This document shows, piece after piece, positions 16,962 to 26,129 of a DNA stretch of 64,000 nt. A program made the translations under genes and the position numbers. Each line of letters starts with the position of its first letter. Within the stretch, counting starts at the first letter, position 1. Location: the NCBI GenBank assembly GCA_019358875.1, contig JAHHIF010000011.1, positions 1 through 64,000 of the forward strand, read 5' to 3'. The notes beneath the pieces are model-generated. The model was given only the letters and a program-made list of their open reading frames with translations, ran no database searches and was not told the DNA's origin. This stretch comes from Symplocastrum torsivum CPER-KK1. Lineage in GTDB: Bacteria; Cyanobacteriota; Cyanobacteriia; Cyanobacteriales; Coleofasciculaceae.

Positions 16962-17759
16962 ATGAAAATTGCTACCTGGAACGTCAACTCAATTCGCTCT
17001 CGCCTTACTCATGTCGTGGATTGGCTACAAGAAACTAACGTTGATGTTCTTTGTCTGCAAGAAACCAAAGTTGTGGATGCTGATTTTCCGCGATCGCCTT
17101 TTGAGTCATTAGGCTATCATCTCTACATTGCTGGGCAAAAATCTTACAACGGAGTTGCTATCCTCAGCCGGACGGCAGTAGAAGACATCAGCATCGGCTT
17201 TGCACCTGTGCTGGGTACCGATATAGGAGATTTAGACGAACAAAAGCGGGTTATTGCTGGAATCGTCGGCAACGTTCGCATCGTCAATCTCTACGTCCCC
17301 AATGGTTCAGCAGTGGGTAGCGAAAAATATGAGTACAAACTTCGTTGGCTTGCTGTGCTGCGTGAGTACATCCAAGCCCTGTTAGTAAAACAGCCTAATG
17401 CCCTGTGCGTCTGTGGAGATTTCAACATTGCCCTAGAAGATAGGGATATTTATGACCCCAAAGGCAAGACAAATCAGATTATGGCTTCCCCTACTGAACG
17501 CCAAGCCTTACAGACAGTCTTAGATTTAGGGTTAGCCGATGCCTTTCGCAAATTTACCTCCGAAGGCGGTCACTTTAGCTGGTGGGACTATCGTACCCGC
17601 GCCTTCAGCCGCAATTTAGGGTGGCGCATTGACCATCACTACCTCACTGCCAACCTCTATGAACATTGCACAAGTTGTAAGATCGATGTAGCACCCAGAA
17701 AGCTAGAGAAACCTAGTGACCATACCCCAGTGATTGTTGAATTTAGCCAACAATCTTAA
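16962..17759 (+). CDS. xth: exodeoxyribonuclease III
   Basis: A 265-residue AP endonuclease/3'-5' exonuclease of the exonuclease III family, acting in base excision repair. Visible motifs: N-terminal MKIATWNVNSIRSR, the metal ligand Glu in LCLQETK, VNLYVPNG, CGDFNIA, FSWWDYR, and the C-terminal catalytic SDHTPV. The length is normal for the family. It is separated from the upstream pair by an inverted-repeat sequence and probably has its own promoter, though none is obvious. Confidence 0.95.
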   Translation: MKIATWNVNSIRSRLTHVVDWLQETNVDVLCLQETKVVDADFPRSPFESLGYHLYIAGQKSYNGVAILSRTAVEDISIGFAPVLGTDIGDLDEQKRVIAGIVGNVRIVNLYVPNGSAVGSEKYEYKLRWLAVLREYIQALLVKQPNALCVCGDFNIALEDRDIYDPKGKTNQIMASPTERQALQTVLDLGLADAFRKFTSEGGHFSWWDYRTRAFSRNLGWRIDHHYLTANLYEHCTSCKIDVAPRKLEKPSDHTPVIVEFSQQS

Positions 17760-17837
17760 TATCTTATAGCCCTTCTCGATTAGATGAGATACACTCTGAC
17801 CTCTCTCCTACTCTTGAGTGAGGCTTTGATTCTTACT

Positions 17838-17879
17838 CCCCTTCCCGGAATCGGGAAGGGGTTGGGGGTTAGGTTTTTT
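17838..17879 (+). terminator. terminator-like dispersed hairpin after xth
   Basis: A 10-bp perfect stem CCCCTTCCCG / CGGGAAGGGG with loop GAAT, then a G-rich stretch and a run of six T. This sequence type recurs between genes in many cyanobacteria and can serve as terminator for the upstream exonuclease gene. Confidence 0.6.
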
Positions 17880-17966
17880 GATGTACACGCGCGTAACTGA
17901 GAAATGCTATATCCGAATAGTTGGGTAATAGTTGAAACCGCAAATGGACGTAAACATCCCGCTCCC

Positions 17967-17994
17967 CTACCACCTACCACCTACCACCTAACAC
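17967..17994 (+). repeat. short tandem heptamer repeat (CTACCAC x4)
   Basis: Three exact CTACCAC units and a fourth with one change (CTAACAC), a classic cyanobacterial short tandemly repeated sequence, 25 bases before the NmrA-like gene. Confidence 0.85.
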
Positions 17995-18019
17995 CTATTT
18001 TCAGGACAAAGATTGAACG

Positions 18020-18895
18020 ATGTATTTAGTTACTGGAGCAACAGGAGGAATTGGACGTCGCATCGTGCGGCTACTAAGGGAGCGGGAACAACCTGTACGG
18101 GCGTTTGTCCGATTGACTTCTCGCTATGGAGAATTGGAGCAACGAGGTGCCGAGATATTTATCGGTGACTTACGGGAAGACAAGGATATCCAGAAAGCCT
18201 GTAAAGGCGTTCAGTACATCATTAGCACCCATGGTTCTGGAATTGATGCTCAAGCTTTAGACTACCGAGCCAATATTGAACTAATTGACCAAGCAAAAGA
18301 GCAAGGTGTCCAGCACTTTGTTTTCATCTCCGTGCTAGGAGCAGATAGAGGGTATGAGGATGCTCCAGTCTTCAAAGCAAAACGGGCAGTAGAAAAGTAC
18401 CTGGAAGCAAGTGGTCTGAACTACACTATTCTACGTCCCTCTGGATTAGCCTCAAATCTCATCCCACTAGCAGAACAATTTCGGCAAACTGGGATTTATC
18501 TACTCAATGGCGACCCCAAGAACCGGACATCAATTGTTAGCACTGATGATTTGGCGCAGATTGCTGTTGATTCTTTCACCATCGAAGGGGCACGCAATCA
18601 AATTTTTCCCGTAGGGGGGCCAGATATTCTGAAGCGTGAAGATATTCCTCGCATCTTTGGCAGAATATTTAACCGAGAGCCGATTGTAATCAACCCACCT
18701 TTGTTGGTGTTGGATGGGATACGAAATGCGATCGGTTTTGTAAATCCCCAAGCTCGAAAAGGTCTTGGTACCTTCCGAACTTTGCTAGCGAATGAATTTT
18801 TCTGCACCAAAAGTGAGATTACTAATTTAGAGTTAATTTACAACCTGAAGCTGGAATCTTTAGAGAGCTTCGTGAGGCGCTATCTAGGGGATTAA
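18020..18895 (+). CDS. NmrA-like atypical SDR, NAD(P)-binding
   Basis: 291 residues with a Rossmann fold opening MYLVTGATGGIGRRIV (dinucleotide-binding G-x-x-G-x-x-G), GDLRED, then HFVFISVLGAD and ILRPSGLASN. The usual Tyr-x-x-x-Lys is not evident in the standard place, as in atypical SDRs of the NmrA/Ycf39 group, which act as redox sensors, chaperones for pigment-protein assembly, or reductases. Family membership is clear; the reaction is unknown. The gene stands alone and a perfect hairpin follows at 18982. Confidence 0.85.
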   Translation: MYLVTGATGGIGRRIVRLLREREQPVRAFVRLTSRYGELEQRGAEIFIGDLREDKDIQKACKGVQYIISTHGSGIDAQALDYRANIELIDQAKEQGVQHFVFISVLGADRGYEDAPVFKAKRAVEKYLEASGLNYTILRPSGLASNLIPLAEQFRQTGIYLLNGDPKNRTSIVSTDDLAQIAVDSFTIEGARNQIFPVGGPDILKREDIPRIFGRIFNREPIVINPPLLVLDGIRNAIGFVNPQARKGLGTFRTLLANEFFCTKSEITNLELIYNLKLESLESFVRRYLGD

Positions 18896-18981
18896 TATCA
18901 ACAAACAAGACGGTGTAAGGCAGCTTACGCAAAATCGTTGAGCTGAGGATTCGGCTATTGCTTTTTTCACAAGAGTGCAAC

Positions 18982-19007
18982 TGATGCTCTAAGCAATTAG
19001 AGCATCA
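18982..19007. other. 11-bp perfect hairpin between two plus-strand genes
   Basis: TGATGCTCTAA and TTAGAGCATCA pair around a GCAA tetraloop. It is 87 bases past the NmrA-like gene and 111 before the next start codon. No T tract follows, so terminator, operator or RNA-stabilising roles are all possible. Confidence 0.5.
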
Positions 19008-19118
19008 AAACTGTTAGTTCAGAAGGAATCAAGGGAATCCTATAAGTAAGCTTTTTGAGGTTTATCACTCAGCTTAGTTAATACCCTAAACTCTCTGAAT
19101 TTTAACAGTGAAGACATC

Positions 19119-20045
19119 ATGACAAGTGAAGCAGGAAGTAACAAGTTGTTTCCAGAATTCAGCCTACCAACAGGAGTATCCCAAGGTTCCAAAGGAATTA
19201 AGGATTTTTTAACTGAAACTATCAATAAAGCGGTTGGCACAGTTGCTGAAGCGGCTGACAATGCTAAAGAGACTCTCACCCAAACAACTGGGGTAGCAGT
19301 AAACCAGGTTACGCAAGTAACAGAGCAGGCAATTGGCTCAGTCACTCAGACGGCTGAGCAGGCAACAGGAGCGCTAAGCGAAACAGCTTCAAAGGCAGTA
19401 AGCACTGTCAAAGAGTCAGCACAGAGAGCGGTTGGTACAGTTGCAGAAACGGCTGAAAAAGCCAAAGTCAGTCTTAACGAGGCAACTGGGCAAGCAGTGA
19501 ACCAAGTTACGCAAGCGACACAGCAGTCGCTCAACTCCCTTTCCGAAACTACTGAGCAAGCAAAAGCTTCTATCAATGAAATGGTTCAAGGAACCGAGAC
19601 TTTAACAGGTGGCGTTGCTGATGCTATTCAAGTTCAACTGAGTAAGATGATTCACAATTGGCTGGCGGCTCATCCAGTCATCTCTTGGGCAATTAGCCAT
19701 CCCCTGCAAACCTTGGGGATAGTGCTACTTGTAATTTTCTTGTTGCGGGGACTTCTCAAACTACTAGCTCAATCAATAGAGAAAGTCTGGCTGCTAATTC
19801 TGAAATCTCCCTTTCTACTTGGTCAGTTCTTGTTCAGAGGTAGTAGTAAGTTAATTAGTTTGAAGGGAGTTAATGCCTCGCAACCAGTTTTACCTAAACC
19901 TGAGCAATTTCTAAGTCTAGAATCGCCTAACCAGCAAGTACAGTTGGCTCAACTCTTGAAAAGGATAGAGGAAATTAGCCAAGAGCAGAGCCAACTGTTG
20001 CAAAAAGTCACAGCAATTTTAGAGTCAAACAAGCAGGTGAATTGA
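19119..20045 (+). CDS. LEA/apolipophorin-like helical repeat protein with a membrane anchor
   Basis: 308 residues. Residues about 25-165 consist of degenerate 11-residue repeats (AVGTVAEAADNAKETLTQTTG, VNQVTQ, TVKESAQ) predicted to form a long amphipathic helix as in group-3 LEA proteins. A hydrophobic segment follows at about 195-220 (LGIVLLVIFLLRGLL), then a basic/hydrophobic stretch and a C-terminal coiled coil (LLKRIEEISQEQSQLLQKV). The repeats resemble the middle of the EcsC protein at 5694. A role in desiccation or membrane shaping is a guess; no enzyme motif is visible. Confidence 0.7.
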   Translation: MTSEAGSNKLFPEFSLPTGVSQGSKGIKDFLTETINKAVGTVAEAADNAKETLTQTTGVAVNQVTQVTEQAIGSVTQTAEQATGALSETASKAVSTVKESAQRAVGTVAETAEKAKVSLNEATGQAVNQVTQATQQSLNSLSETTEQAKASINEMVQGTETLTGGVADAIQVQLSKMIHNWLAAHPVISWAISHPLQTLGIVLLVIFLLRGLLKLLAQSIEKVWLLILKSPFLLGQFLFRGSSKLISLKGVNASQPVLPKPEQFLSLESPNQQVQLAQLLKRIEEISQEQSQLLQKVTAILESNKQVN

Positions 20046-20082
20046 TTGTCCTAGCTTCAATTACCAGCAAACAAGGAATACC

Positions 20083-20736
20083 CTACAAAGGAGCAGGTTC
20101 TTCTACTTGCCAAGGAATTGGTGCTGCTGATTCTTGCCGTTCCAGATACTTACTCAAAGCGTAAGCCATATCGCCACGAGTCATTGGTTCTAGGGGATTA
20201 ATCTGGTTTGTTGTTGGATCAACATTGACAAAACCCTCATACAGTGCAGTAGCGATCGACTTTCTTGCCCAAGCTGGTATCTTCTCTGAATCAGGATGGC
20301 GGGAAAGCAAGTCTGTAACACTTTCCTCTGGGAACTGGAACACCCCATAAGCTTGAGCCAAAATCGAAAAGGCCTCAGCACGAGTTACCCGTTGATTTGG
20401 GAAAAAGCGTCCCTCTCGGTACCCAGTCATCACATTATTTTTCAAAACTAGCTGGATGTCGTTGTACGCCCAGTGAGAAGGAGGGACATCTTGAAGTGGA
20501 ACTCCAGTGTTGTTTCGGGATGCCCGCTTATCTAGCTCAAAGGTTTTGACCAAAATTGATGCGAGTTCCGCACGATTGAGAATCCTTTCTGGACGGAAAT
20601 TGCCATCTGGATAGGGACTCATTAATTGTGCCGCCACTACTTGTTCAATCGGGTCAAGGGGTGCTGTTTCTTGGGCTACTACAGGAATACCTTGCAGCAA
20701 AAATACTAAAGGTAGAATGCCAACAATGCGACGCAT
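20083..20736 (-). CDS. secreted S-layer homology (SLH) domain protein
   Basis: 217 residues from the ATG at 20736, chosen because it begins a clean signal peptide (MRRIVGILPLVFLLQGIPVVAQ). Two or three SLH units follow: LMSPYPDGNFRPERILNRAELASILVK, YREGRFFPNQRVTRAEAFSILA, and the C-terminal NPLEPMTRGDMAYAL. SLH domains bind pyruvylated secondary cell-wall polymer or act in outer-membrane porins; here there is no barrel, so it is probably a small envelope-bound protein. The plus-strand gene at 19119 ends 37 bases away (convergent). Confidence 0.8.
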   Translation of the reverse strand: MRRIVGILPLVFLLQGIPVVAQETAPLDPIEQVVAAQLMSPYPDGNFRPERILNRAELASILVKTFELDKRASRNNTGVPLQDVPPSHWAYNDIQLVLKNNVMTGYREGRFFPNQRVTRAEAFSILAQAYGVFQFPEESVTDLLSRHPDSEKIPAWARKSIATALYEGFVNVDPTTNQINPLEPMTRGDMAYALSKYLERQESAAPIPWQVEEPAPL

Positions 20737-21530
20737 AATACTTGTTCTAGCTGCTTCATGCAGCGCTACGAGTGTTACAGAAATCTTGACGTTACCAGAA
20801 GCCAAGAGGTTCACTTGTACAGCTAGCCTTCTTAGCAAGGAAGCATCTTGCCTGGGAAAAAGGGTGAACGATGGACAATCATGCCAACATACCAGATCGT
20901 AGGTGGCTCCAATCACAGATGCCCTCACTCAACTGGGTCACCCTAGTCGTTGAGTCATCGACTCTCCCTTCAACGGTGATTACTTTGGAAGCTGAAACTT
21001 CTCCCCCTGCCTCTTTTCAGAGGATGGGGAAGTAATCTTAAAAGCGATCGCTTCAACTCAAATACCTAACACAACTTCTTGCGTAAATTTAATCAGTATG
21101 ACCCGATCGGTTGATGGACATCCGCTAAACGCCGAGCCTAAACTGTGAGACATCAACAGTAACAACAGGCACAACTGTGGGGCAACAACCCTTATTGCTA
21201 GTACGACAGTTGGATTTATGCTGGTCTATTGCTAACTATGGTGAATTTTTGAGGCTTTCCGGATACTCTTTTCAGCTTGAAGGACACAAAAGATAGGCAA
21301 GACAATCTATTTCATTAGAGCCTATCTGAAAACTCCTACAGTAATGAGCCAATATCTCTGTACATCGTACATCTATGGTTTCAACACTCAATCCACATTA
21401 AGGCTAGGTTCTCAGCGTTATCTGCGACTTTAGTACTAAAGGAGCCTTGCGTCGCGCCTATTAGCTAAAGGTTAAAACACTGAATTGCTTGCCCCGTTGC
21501 CTTGTTTACAACTTTTGTGAAATTCTAACC
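20737..21530. other. gene-free stretch between two divergent SLH genes
   Basis: About 790 bases between the start codons of the two SLH proteins. It must hold both promoters but I see no strong -10/-35 pair. An 8-bp inverted repeat AGATAGGC / GCCTATCT lies at 21291-21298 and 21320-21327. One HIP1 octamer occurs near 21044. No reading frame has a family resemblance. Confidence 0.4.
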
Positions 21531-23633
21531 ATGGCTCAAACTCTTTTCGTCAACCCATCAACTGGCAGTGATAGCGCTGCTGGTAGTCAATCTGCTCCTT
21601 TCAAAACAATTACTAAAGCACTCAGTCAAGCCCAATCCGACACCACCATTCAACTCGTTGCCGGGAACTATAACGCGGCTAGTGGCGAAACTTTCCCCCT
21701 AAACATTCCCTCTAACGTCAAAGTTGTTGGCAATGAAGGGAACAAAGGCAATGGCCTTTTGATTGAAGGAAGTGGCGAGTACAATAGCCGCACCCAAGCG
21801 GGTCAAAATGTGACAATCTTGCTTGCCAATGCCGCTGAACTCCGAGGAGTAAGTGTTACCAATCTGGCTAAACGAGGCACAGCCGTTTGGGTTGAATCGA
21901 CTACTCCCACGGTTGCCAACTGTACCTTCAGCAATTCCAAGCGTGAGGGTATCTTCACCACTGGTGATGCCAAACCTACCATCCTCAATAACGTATTCAT
22001 CGACAACGAGGGCAATGGCATTTCAATTACCCGTAACAGCCAAGGCGAAATTAGAGGAAATACTTGCAAACAAGCGGGTTCCGGTATCACCATTGACGGT
22101 ACCTCTGCTCCTAAGGTGATCGATAACAAGATTTCGGAAAACCGCTATGGAATAATCATCTCTGGCGAGGCTCGACCCGTACTGCGTAATAACCTGATTG
22201 AAAAAAACACAGAAGATGGTCTGTCAGTTACAGGCAAAGCTGTACCCGATTTAGGCAAAAGCAATGACCCCGGCGGCAACACCTTGCGGGATAATACGAA
22301 GTTTGATGTCAATAATTCCACCAGTACCAAGCTGATTTCAATCGGTAATCAGTTAAGTGTCTCAAAAGTCAAAGGCGCAGTTGAAGTTGATGGCACTTCA
22401 GTTGATAACCCTGACAACGGTTCACCAGATGATGGCGACGAGAATCCACCCACAGGCTTTAAAGATATTCAAACCCATTGGGCAAAGCCTTTCATTGAGG
22501 GATTGCTTGCCAAAGGGCTAATTAGTGGCTTTAGTGATGGCACCTTTAAGCCAGATGCCAAGATGACCAGAGCGCAATATGCGGCATTAGTCGTCAAAGC
22601 CTTTAATCCTACAGCAGAACGAGCAGCCACAACCTTCACCGATGTCGCGGCTGATTTTTGGGCAAAGGATGTAATTCAACAAGCCTATCGCGGTCAATTC
22701 CTCTCAGGCTTCCCAAATAACACCTTCCGACCGAATGATAATGTTGAGCGTGTTCAAGTCATTGTTTCACTGGTGAGTGGACTGGGATTAACCTCAGCAC
22801 CCGATGCCAACGTCTTAAACGCTTACGATGACAGCAACGCGATTCCTGGCTATGCAAAGGATGAAGTGGCAACGGCGACCAAAAAAGGGATTGTTGTCAA
22901 TCACCCACAACTCAAACAACTCAACCCGACCAAAGATGCTACCCGTGCTGAGGTAGCCGCAATGGTTTATCAATCTCTTGTTGATGCCAAGCAGGTGAGT
23001 GCCATTAACTCTCCCTATATCGTCAGCGCTAGTACAGATGGTGGAACTCCACCAGTAGGGTTCAAAGATATTCAAGGTCACTGGGCAGCTAACTTTATCA
23101 CAGCTTTAGTCAACCAAGGCTTGATTAGCGGCTTTAGTGATGGCACCTTCAAGCCAGATGCCAAGATGAGCCGCGCAGAATATGCAGCCTTAATCGTCAA
23201 GGCATTCAACCCCACAGCGAAACGGGAGGCGACAAAATTCGCTGACATCACTGATGATTTTTGGGCAAAGGATGTGATTCAACAAGCCTATCGTGGTCAA
23301 TTCCTCTCAGGCTTCCCAAATAACACCTTCCGACCCAAGGACGAGGTTCAACGTGTCCAAGTGATTGTTTCCTTAGTGAGTGGATTGGGCTTATCAGCAG
23401 GTGATGCAAATGCGTTGGCAGCTTACGATGACCGCACTTCAATTCCTGACTACGCTAAGGATGAAGTTGCAACGGCAACGAAAAAGCAGATTGTTGTGAA
23501 TCACCCGCAACTCAAGCAACTCAATCCCACTAAAGATGCGACTCGCGCTGAGGTGGCGGCGATGGTTTATCAAGCTTTGGTCGATGCGAAACAGGTGAGC
23601 GCCATAGACTCTCCATACATTGTTTCTGCTTGA
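21531..23633 (+). CDS. DUF1565/parallel beta-helix protein with duplicated SLH blocks
   Basis: 700 residues from the ATG at 21531 (MAQTLFVNPSTGSDSAAGS). Residues 1 to about 290 are a DUF1565-type beta-helix with right-handed-helix repeats (NTFSNSKREGIFTTGDAKP, LNNVFIDNEGNGISI, IRGNTCKQAGSGI). Then come two nearly identical blocks of three SLH domains each (about residues 309-500 and 510-700), each starting GFKDIQ-HWA and ending DAKQVSAI-SPYIVSA. Surprisingly, no signal peptide is present at this or the upstream in-frame start (21489). Probably a cell-surface carbohydrate-interacting protein. The block duplication looks recent because DNA identity is high. Confidence 0.85.
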   Translation: MAQTLFVNPSTGSDSAAGSQSAPFKTITKALSQAQSDTTIQLVAGNYNAASGETFPLNIPSNVKVVGNEGNKGNGLLIEGSGEYNSRTQAGQNVTILLANAAELRGVSVTNLAKRGTAVWVESTTPTVANCTFSNSKREGIFTTGDAKPTILNNVFIDNEGNGISITRNSQGEIRGNTCKQAGSGITIDGTSAPKVIDNKISENRYGIIISGEARPVLRNNLIEKNTEDGLSVTGKAVPDLGKSNDPGGNTLRDNTKFDVNNSTSTKLISIGNQLSVSKVKGAVEVDGTSVDNPDNGSPDDGDENPPTGFKDIQTHWAKPFIEGLLAKGLISGFSDGTFKPDAKMTRAQYAALVVKAFNPTAERAATTFTDVAADFWAKDVIQQAYRGQFLSGFPNNTFRPNDNVERVQVIVSLVSGLGLTSAPDANVLNAYDDSNAIPGYAKDEVATATKKGIVVNHPQLKQLNPTKDATRAEVAAMVYQSLVDAKQVSAINSPYIVSASTDGGTPPVGFKDIQGHWAANFITALVNQGLISGFSDGTFKPDAKMSRAEYAALIVKAFNPTAKREATKFADITDDFWAKDVIQQAYRGQFLSGFPNNTFRPKDEVQRVQVIVSLVSGLGLSAGDANALAAYDDRTSIPDYAKDEVATATKKQIVVNHPQLKQLNPTKDATRAEVAAMVYQALVDAKQVSAIDSPYIVSA

Positions 23634-23790
23634 CCAAGTTCCTTCGGAACGGGAGTACGGAGTGGAGGGTAGGAGAATTATTGCTCCAAATTCAAAGAAG
23701 CCCCGTTACTGTTTGTTTGCTTATTTATAGCAACCGTCAGGGATTGAGCTACGGCTCAGATGAGCGTGCTACATTGCTTTTGTTGGCATC

Positions 23791-24978
23791 TCAGCGTGGC
23801 TTTTTTCTGGAAGTAGGATGAAAGCCCACAGATGGTTTGTTTAATTTTGCTTTCGTTTTGGTAGCGGTAGTGGCTTGATGCTCATTCGAGGCAAGGTACT
23901 TCCGATTTTGCTCTCGAACGCGGGCAGCCTCATCGTTATAGAAGAAGGAAAGTAGCGCAAATCGTCTGCCACGGGTGACAGGAGTAACTTCATGTAGCAG
24001 AGAACAGGAGAAAATTACGGCTTCTCCCACTCCTGGACGAAATAGCCGAGTTCCATACTCCGGGAACCACAAACACCCTCCTTCGTATTCTCCCGTGTTG
24101 AGATTGAGCGTCATGGCAAAACGCCGATGGGCTGTGCCTTTGGTGGTGTTGTCTCGATGTCGGTTGAAAAACCCCTGATTCTCCGATTCATAACAGGCGA
24201 TAACATGGCGCTCAAAGCGGGTGATGCTGAACTGAAAGACCTTTTCAATCTCAGGTTTCACTCGTCGAATTACAAGGTCATTCACTGCTTCACGTAACCT
24301 CAGTTCGCCATCTTCTAGATTAAAATCCCGTCGTTTCTTGAAGCTGTAGTCCGATACCTCAACGGTTTTACCGTCCTTCTCGCGCATAAATCCAGAGTCT
24401 CGACCACCATTTGTTTGAAACCGTTGGATGAGGTGCTGGCAAAACGCTGGCTCGAAGACATTGGGAATCAGCAGCACTGGAGCCTGACGCACTGCCATTT
24501 GATGAGGTTCACGGCTAGGCAAGCTAGTGAGAAACGCGATGACTTGAGCGACGTGTTCTATTGGGTTTTCTGCCTCAACTGAAAAAACACGAAGGATGTG
24601 CAAGTTCTCGTCTAAGACGAATGTGGTTGGTGTGACAAGAACTTGCCCATCATCGCTCTGGCACACTCCATACAGGCGGCTGACTTCCCCTTCTAAATCC
24701 CAGAGAAACTTGCAGTAGGTTGGATTATTAATAACGTCCGCGAGGTAAGTGTCCTCCGGATCAACGCTAATGCCAAAGAACGGAACATTTAAGATGGCAA
24801 ACTGTTTTTGGCGATCGCAAAACTCCTTCAGAACAAGCGTAGAGTTGGTATGTTTAGAACTGCCGAAGAAAAACAAGACGGTTCGATACCCACCTACCGT
24901 ATCAAAATGATAGGTGGGGTTGGAGGTAGAAGGCAAGGTAAACAAGGGAGCAGGATCGCCGACGCTCAAAGCTACCAT
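23791..24978 (-). CDS. redoxin-like domain fused to a 2OG-Fe(II) oxygenase
   Basis: 395 residues. Residues 1-155 resemble a peroxiredoxin (VGDPAPLFTLPS, VLFFFGSSKHTNSTLVLKEF, FFGISVDP, TFVLDENLHILRVF), but where the peroxidatic Cys belongs the sequence has Ser (HTNST). Residues about 165-360 are a prolyl-4-hydroxylase-like domain with Fe ligands HRD and HEV, GEYEGGCLWFPE, and the 2OG-binding R of RGRRFALLSFF. So the first half probably does not act as a peroxidase. The JmjC-type gene ends five bases upstream, suggesting an operon of two 2OG-dependent oxygenases. The substrate is unknown. Confidence 0.8.
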   Translation of the reverse strand: MVALSVGDPAPLFTLPSTSNPTYHFDTVGGYRTVLFFFGSSKHTNSTLVLKEFCDRQKQFAILNVPFFGISVDPEDTYLADVINNPTYCKFLWDLEGEVSRLYGVCQSDDGQVLVTPTTFVLDENLHILRVFSVEAENPIEHVAQVIAFLTSLPSREPHQMAVRQAPVLLIPNVFEPAFCQHLIQRFQTNGGRDSGFMREKDGKTVEVSDYSFKKRRDFNLEDGELRLREAVNDLVIRRVKPEIEKVFQFSITRFERHVIACYESENQGFFNRHRDNTTKGTAHRRFAMTLNLNTGEYEGGCLWFPEYGTRLFRPGVGEAVIFSCSLLHEVTPVTRGRRFALLSFFYNDEAARVREQNRKYLASNEHQATTATKTKAKLNKPSVGFHPTSRKKPR

Positions 24979-24983
24979 AACGT

Positions 24984-25964
24984 TTACAACCTTTGCACTA
25001 ACTTGCTGAGTTCTCTGTGATGGTTACTGCTGGTTAGGGCTGTCAAGAAATTCCACCCAATATGAGGTGCAGCCAATACGCCCCCTAAGTGCGCTCGCCA
25101 CTTGTTCCAGGAACACATCGCCCGCGAAAATGGAAAAACATTCCAGAATCGGTTCACAGAGCAAACGATTCCGTTGCCCAATGCTGTCACTTCATGCCAC
25201 CAACCTGCTGGTATGAAGAGAATTTCTCCTCTGCTGAGAATACCTTCTTGGCAATGAGGAAGGGCTTGTCTAAATTTTGGAAATGCGTTGAAATTGGGAT
25301 GCTCTGGATAAACCTGGCTATATACAGCCCGCAGTTGCAAACCGTAGCGTAGTTGCTTGAAAACAGGAATGGGGTAGAGGTTGTACGTTTGGGGTGGAGG
25401 GAACAACAGGATTTTCTTGGCTCCGTGCAGTTGCATCAAGACACCGTCCATGGCATCGTAGTGAAGGCAAGAGGTGTGTCCTCCTGGACCGACCCAAAGA
25501 TTAAGGGAGGTTGCAGGCAATCTCAGCCTTAGCCATGCTTCTGCACGTCTCAATGTAGATGCATCTGCTAGTGACGTATCTTGAAGAGAACACCGAGCTA
25601 AATAGGCATCTTGCTCGTAGGCTTCTCCACTCCTCAGCATTTCAGCATACTCAGAAAACAGCAGGGTGCGAGCTTCTACACCACTGCCGGAACTCGTCCA
25701 CTGCCGCTTATCTTGCTTGTATCGCTCTCGCCCGTAATATCGAATTGGAAATTCTTGGTTCCCTATATGTTGGCAGAGGTAGTGAAGATTCCAGTCTGGT
25801 TCGCGATCGAGCAAACCCTTGATGATAACTGGTATATCTTTGCGTTGATAGTGTTCAACAAATTCTTCTGGTCTCAAGGACGAGATATGGACTCGCTCTA
25901 TTGGGGGCGGTAAAGTATCGAGAGCTGGCTGTCTAACTTCTTCCTGATGGTTGTCAACCTTCAT
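24984..25964 (-). CDS. cupin-like/JmjC-domain 2OG oxygenase
   Basis: 326 residues from the ATG at 25964; an in-frame TTG at 25991 adds nine residues. The JmjC fold is shown by IPVIIKGLLDREPDWNL (N-terminal signature), Fe ligands H and D in CLHYDAMDG, a third His in PAGWWHEV, and GAKKILLFPP. Bacterial members hydroxylate proteins (FIH/YcfD-like) or small molecules. It lies five bases upstream of the redoxin-oxygenase gene, so the two are probably co-transcribed. No promoter is obvious in the 165-base gap to the response regulator gene. Confidence 0.85.
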   Translation of the reverse strand: MKVDNHQEEVRQPALDTLPPPIERVHISSLRPEEFVEHYQRKDIPVIIKGLLDREPDWNLHYLCQHIGNQEFPIRYYGRERYKQDKRQWTSSGSGVEARTLLFSEYAEMLRSGEAYEQDAYLARCSLQDTSLADASTLRRAEAWLRLRLPATSLNLWVGPGGHTSCLHYDAMDGVLMQLHGAKKILLFPPPQTYNLYPIPVFKQLRYGLQLRAVYSQVYPEHPNFNAFPKFRQALPHCQEGILSRGEILFIPAGWWHEVTALGNGIVCSVNRFWNVFPFSRAMCSWNKWRAHLGGVLAAPHIGWNFLTALTSSNHHRELSKLVQRL

Positions 25965-26129
25965 AGACTGAGCGATACAGTAGCATGGCAATTCCTGGTG
26001 GGTATCTTCATCTAGAATTGTTAGCTGTCTCGCTGCTCACCTCCGTTAGATTTTGATAGGCTCCAATTCGATAAATTTACTTCTTAGACGGGAGAGTTTC
26101 GGAAGAATTTCGGGAGGATTTCGGGAGAT

